A stretch of 8,608 bases of DNA from Frankiales bacterium. Lineage in GTDB: Bacteria; Actinomycetota; Actinomycetes; Mycobacteriales; SCTD01. Shown one piece after another: positions 6,306 to 8,608 of this stretch (the stretch's first letter is position 1; the number at the start of each line of letters is the position of its first letter). Made by a program: the position numbers and the translations under genes. The notes below the pieces were generated by a model. That model saw nothing but the letters and a program-made list of their open reading frames with translations. It had not been told where the DNA came from and searched no databases. The stretch covers positions 1 through 8,608 of the forward strand of contig JAOPVD010000315.1 in the NCBI GenBank assembly GCA_025966295.1. The letters run 5' to 3'.

Positions 6306-6494
6306 ATGCGCGTCCGTATGACCCTTGCCGTGCTCGTCCCGACCGTCGCCGCTGTCCTGATCGGCGGCACCGCGGCCGCCGCCCCGGCGAGCACGCCAGC
6401 AGCCAGTGGCGTGTCCGTGCCCCCCACCGCGTGCCAGGTGCAGGCGCTGCTCGGGGTGAAGAACGTCAAGGAGTGCGAATCCGGCAGCTTCTAG
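6306..6494 (+). CDS. Small exported peptide with two cysteines, function unknown
   Basis: This is a 62-residue protein that I do not recognise. Residues 1-26 are a classic Sec signal peptide: a basic start (MRVRM), a hydrophobic core (TLAVLVPTVAAVLIGG) and an Ala-rich end. AAA|AP at 25/26 is the likely signal peptidase I site. The mature part would be about 37 residues. It opens with an Ala/Pro/Ser-rich stretch, then C43 and C57 enclose QVQALLGVKNVKE, and the chain ends ESGSF. The two cysteines could form a disulfide outside the cell. There is no lipobox and no C-terminal anchor, so release or wall association is expected. The ATG follows GGAG by five bases. It is divergent from the c-di-GMP operon and converges on the TetR gene. 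It could be a signal peptide, a toxin-like peptide or a structural secreted protein; none can be favoured from sequence. Confidence 0.65.
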   Translation: MRVRMTLAVLVPTVAAVLIGGTAAAAPASTPAASGVSVPPTACQVQALLGVKNVKECESGSF

Positions 6495-6523
6495 CCGCAC
6501 CGCTGTCCGGCCGGGCCAGCCGC

Positions 6524-6545
6524 CCACTCCGAGATCTACGAGTGG
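6524..6545. terminator. Possible hairpin between the small-peptide and TetR genes
   Basis: CCACTC (6524-6529) pairs perfectly with GAGTGG (6540-6545) across a ten-base loop. The stem spans the TAG of the TetR gene and lies 30 bases beyond the stop of the small-peptide gene. No T-run follows. Its place between two convergent genes fits a shared weak terminator. Confidence 0.35.
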
Positions 6546-7159
6546 CGGAGCAACACGAGCAGGTCGGAGAGCAGGTCGGTCGCAGAGGCCGCGGGCGCGA
6601 CACCTTCGGCGACCGCGTAGATCGAGCCGCCGTCCACCACCGCCAGCGCGAGCTGGGCGGTCTTGCGGTCAGCCGGTAGCTCGCCCCGGGCCAGGACCTC
6701 CTGCACGAGCCGGAGGAGCTCCTCGTTGTAGGCGTGCACGATCGGACGCAGCCGTTCGTGCCGGCCGGCCTCGAGGTAGCGCTCGTACATCGCCATGACC
6801 CCACCGGCGTGCGACGCGGAGGCCTGCGCCGGCCGGGCCGTCGCGATCTCGAGCACCGCCGCGGCCACCTCCCGTGGGGTCAGGCGGGCCGGCGTCCGGT
6901 CGACGAGGCCCTGTGCCGCGTTGCGCCAGCTGTCGGTGACGCGCTGCAGGGCCTCCTGCGTCAGGTCGGCGAGCGAGGCGAAGTAGTAGGTGGTCGCCGC
7001 CAGCGGCAGCTCGGCCCGGGCCGCGACGGCGCGGTGGCTGATCGCCGTGATCCCGCGCTCGACCAGCAGGCTCGTGGCCGCGGCGATGAGGGCCTCGCGG
7101 CGGTGCTGGCCGCGGGTGGACCGGCCCCGCGACTGAGGGTGCACGTCAGTCGAGGACAC
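6536..7159 (-). CDS. TetR-family transcriptional regulator
   Basis: Read from the GTG at 7159 this is a 207-residue protein, the usual TetR length. The N-terminal DNA-binding domain covers about 20-70: REALIAAATSLLVERGITAIS, the helix-turn-helix SHRAVAARAELPLAATTYYF (41-60), and the following helix ASLADLTQEAL. The rest (75-205) is an all-helical ligand-binding and dimer domain, too variable to predict the ligand. The start is uncertain: an ATG at 7207 would add 16 residues rich in Arg and Cys (MRGRCGRVVRACQTCR) that do not look like TetR sequence, and a GTG at 7144 is also possible. None has a good ribosome binding site. The lactonase-like gene lies 103 bases upstream on the same strand, so the two could share a transcript. 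Target genes are unknown; itself, the lactonase/permease unit, or the small-peptide gene are candidates by position. Confidence 0.85.
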   Translation of the reverse strand: MSSTDVHPQSRGRSTRGQHRREALIAAATSLLVERGITAISHRAVAARAELPLAATTYYFASLADLTQEALQRVTDSWRNAAQGLVDRTPARLTPREVAAAVLEIATARPAQASASHAGGVMAMYERYLEAGRHERLRPIVHAYNEELLRLVQEVLARGELPADRKTAQLALAVVDGGSIYAVAEGVAPAASATDLLSDLLVLLRHS

Positions 7160-7188
7160 CCGGCAAGTCTGGCACGCACGGACCACCC

Positions 7189-7201
7189 GGCCGCAGCGGC
7201 C
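7189..7201. promoter_or_regulatory. GGCCGC-A-GCGGCC palindrome upstream of the TetR gene
   Basis: This is a perfect 6+1+6 inverted repeat 29 bases upstream of the GTG start at 7159. TetR proteins often bind short palindromes ahead of their own gene, so it is a candidate autoregulatory operator. If translation starts at the ATG at 7207 it would lie inside the coding region. GC-only palindromes of this length are not rare in such DNA. Confidence 0.3.
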
Positions 7202-7209
7202 CCTCATGC

Positions 7210-7232
7210 GCGCCGCACCCAAACGCGGGCGC
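7210..7232 (-). terminator. Possible terminator hairpin after the lactonase-like gene
   Basis: GCGCCGC (7210-7216) can pair with the stretch 7225-7232 (GCGGGCGC) to give seven pairs with one bulged base and an eight-base loop. It begins about 30 bases past the lactonase-like gene's TGA in its direction of transcription. No T-run follows, so it is a weak candidate. If it works, the TetR gene needs its own promoter. Confidence 0.25.
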
Positions 7233-7262
7233 CGGGACGCGACCGCGACTTCATGTGTCGGC

Positions 7263-8054
7263 TCAGCGCAGCTCCTGCGTGAGCGCCGGCCAGACGTGCG
7301 GGTCGTGACCCGGCACCAGGCGGTAGCCCTTCTCGGCCGCGATCGCCTTCAGTCGCCGGAGGGGTTCGAGGCTGGCCTCGGGCGGCACGCCGATGGTGCC
7401 GCCGATCGCGCGCTCCTCGTCGAGGTTTTCCTGCAGGTCCGCGGCGTCGAAGGCGAACACGAATCCGCCCCCGCCGGCGAGGTCGACGACGAAGCTCTGG
7501 TGCCCGGGTGTGTGGCCCGCGGTGAGCACCGCCGTCACACCGGGCGCGATCTCGGTGTCGCCGGTGGCCTGCACCCAGCGCAGCCGCGGGTCGTCCACGT
7601 CGACCCGGAAGATGCCGTGCCCCTCGGCGCCCGGGTCGTGCAGGGCGTAGGTCAGCTCCGCCGCCTGCACGTGCACCGGCACGCCGCCGGCGGCGAACTG
7701 CCCGACGCCGCCGGCGTGGTCGTGGTGCAGGTGCGACAGCGCAACAGCGGCGACGTCCTCGAGGGCCAGCCCGACCTCCTCGAGAGCGGCCTCGAGCGGG
7801 TGCCCGTCCCCCTCGGGCAGGAACGCCTCGAAGTCGCCGCCCACCGGGTGGAACCGGCTGCGCAGCACCGGGTCCCGCAGCAGCGCGGGGTTGTAGCCGG
7901 TGTCGAGCAGCACCCAGCCGTCCCCGGTGTCGAGCAGCACGGCCGGCACCGGCTCCCGGATCCGGGCGGCCGGGTCCGCCCCGTGCAGCGAGTAGGCCAG
8001 CGGCAGCTCCGCCCAGCCGAGCGTCAGCGGGACGACCCGCCGTACCCCGGTCAC
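7263..8054 (-). CDS. Metallo-beta-lactamase-fold hydrolase resembling N-acyl-homoserine lactonase
   Basis: This is a 263-residue cytoplasmic protein with no signal peptide. The dinuclear metal set is complete: H108, H110, D112 and H113 in SHLHHDHAGG, H181 in GHTPGHQSF, D203 in FAFDAAD and H250 in PGHD. The overall pattern (LLDTGYNP, the HxxDH motif, GHTPGHQS, then DA..QEN and GHD) follows AiiA/AttM-type lactonases, which open the lactone ring of N-acyl-homoserine lactone signals. One key difference is seen: the AiiA active-site tyrosine (Tyr194, in DASY) aligns with D206 here (DAAD). The true substrate may therefore be another lactone or ester. The GTG at 8054-8052 overlaps the permease TGA as GTGA, and no strong ribosome binding site precedes it, so it is probably translated by coupling. 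A role processing what the transporter imports is an inference. The fold call is firm; the substrate is not. Confidence 0.85.
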   Translation of the reverse strand: MTGVRRVVPLTLGWAELPLAYSLHGADPAARIREPVPAVLLDTGDGWVLLDTGYNPALLRDPVLRSRFHPVGGDFEAFLPEGDGHPLEAALEEVGLALEDVAAVALSHLHHDHAGGVGQFAAGGVPVHVQAAELTYALHDPGAEGHGIFRVDVDDPRLRWVQATGDTEIAPGVTAVLTAGHTPGHQSFVVDLAGGGGFVFAFDAADLQENLDEERAIGGTIGVPPEASLEPLRRLKAIAAEKGYRLVPGHDPHVWPALTQELR

Positions 8055-8608
8055 CGCGCGATGCGGGGGTCCGCGGCGGCCTGCAGCAGGTCGACGATCG
8101 AGTTGACGACGACGTACAGCGCCCCCAGCACGAGGGTCACGCCGGCGATGGCCGGGAAGTCCGCCCGCGGGATGCTCTGCACGACGTACAGCCCGATGCC
8201 GGGCCAGGCGAAGACCGACTCCAGGACGACGACCGCGGCGAACATCAGGCCGACCTGGATACCGGCCATCGACAGCGCCGGGCCGGCCGAGTTCCGCAGG
8301 CCGTGCCGGGTCAGCACCCGCAGGTCGCGTAGGCCCTTGGCGCGGGCCGTGCGGGCGTGGTCGGCCTGCAGGTTGGTGAGCAGCGCGCTCCGCAGGCTGC
8401 GGGCGATCCCGACCGCCGGGCCGAGCGCCAGGCAGACCGCCGGCATGACCAGGTGCCGCACCGCGTCCGTGAAGACATCGAACCGGGTGTGCAGCAGCGC
8501 ATCGACCGTCAGCAGTCCGGTGGGCCCGGTCGGGGCGTCAAAGAACGCCGACCTGCCCGTGGCCGGCAGCCAGCCGAACTGCCGGTAGAACAGCAGGATC
8601 CCCAGCAG
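8051..8608 (-). CDS. DppB/OppB-type ABC transporter permease, C-terminal part
   Basis: The frame is open to the right edge, leaving 185 residues of the C-terminal part of an inner-membrane permease. Features seen are a hydrophobic segment with FYRQFGWLPATG, a periplasmic stretch, VRHLVMPAVCLALGPAVGIAR, the EAA-loop signature ARTARAKGLRDLRVLTRHGL with RN following (it contacts the ATPase), and two further hydrophobic segments with VLESVFAWPGIGLYV and the terminal LLQAAADPRIAR. This sequence of motifs is diagnostic of the peptide/opine/nickel uptake family, in which DppB and DppC permeases, two ATPases and a binding lipoprotein work together; the other parts would lie beyond the window on this strand. 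Peptide, nickel and other small solutes are all possible cargo. Its TGA overlaps the start of the lactonase-like gene. The GTG at 8461 is an internal codon, not the start. Confidence 0.9.
   Translation of the reverse strand: MLGILLFYRQFGWLPATGRSAFFDAPTGPTGLLTVDALLHTRFDVFTDAVRHLVMPAVCLALGPAVGIARSLRSALLTNLQADHARTARAKGLRDLRVLTRHGLRNSAGPALSMAGIQVGLMFAAVVVLESVFAWPGIGLYVVQSIPRADFPAIAGVTLVLGALYVVVNSIVDLLQAAADPRIAR

Noticed and set aside
6213..6527. Minus-strand open frame opposite the small-peptide gene (104 codons)
   Set aside because: It has no ribosome binding site and no signal or domain, while the plus strand has a good start signal and a signal peptide.
7206..8588. A 460-codon plus-strand open frame over the lactonase-like and permease genes
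   Set aside because: Its opposite strand has clear catalytic and EAA motifs; this frame has none.
1..8608. CRISPR arrays, tRNA genes, insertion sequences or phage genes
   Set aside because: I saw no regularly spaced repeats, cloverleaf-like segments, transposase or integrase motifs on either strand by eye.

Overview
The window is very GC-rich, uses GTG starts freely, and reads like chromosomal DNA of a high-GC Gram-positive (Actinomycetota). Support for this is the GC-biased third codon positions, the Ala/Arg/Val-rich proteins, an actinobacterial-style membrane GGDEF-EAL protein and a release-factor-like (baeRF) protein. A finer placement, such as Geodermatophilales, would be a guess. Genes cover almost everything. 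No tRNA, rRNA, CRISPR array, insertion sequence or integrase was seen.

Left part (1-1731). The C-terminal end of a baeRF/Vms1-like protein runs in from the left edge. Three bases later it meets, tail to tail, a Gfo/Idh/MocA-type oxidoreductase that lacks the family's EKP motif. A 126-bp divergent region separates that gene from a DUF1931 histone-fold protein. Two palindromes with centres 20 bp apart lie just upstream of the histone-fold gene.

Middle part (1757-6134, minus strand). Three genes are locked together by two 4-base ATGA overlaps. In transcription order they are a ten-helix GGDEF-EAL protein (both active sites intact, no I-site), a six-helix diguanylate cyclase (intact GGDEF and I-site), and a soluble PAS-GAF sensor protein with no recognisable output domain. 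Together they look like a self-contained cyclic-di-GMP module: one enzyme able to break the messenger down, one product-inhibited synthase, and a sensory partner.

Right part (6135-8608). A 171-bp divergent region carries a CTAGTC repeat with a 21-bp period. It leads to a 62-codon gene for a small exported peptide with two cysteines and a good ribosome binding site. This gene converges on a TetR-family regulator. Upstream of the regulator, on the same strand, is a metallo-beta-lactamase-fold protein resembling N-acyl-homoserine lactonases. Its GTG start overlaps the stop of a DppB/OppB-type ABC permease that runs off the right edge.

The most interesting ideas are the coupled c-di-GMP operon divergent from a secreted-peptide gene, the acidic bacterial histone-fold protein with a palindromic upstream region, and the lactonase-like enzyme that has lost the AiiA tyrosine while being coupled to a transporter. 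A link between the peptide, the lactonase/permease pair and the c-di-GMP operon is speculation from proximity only.
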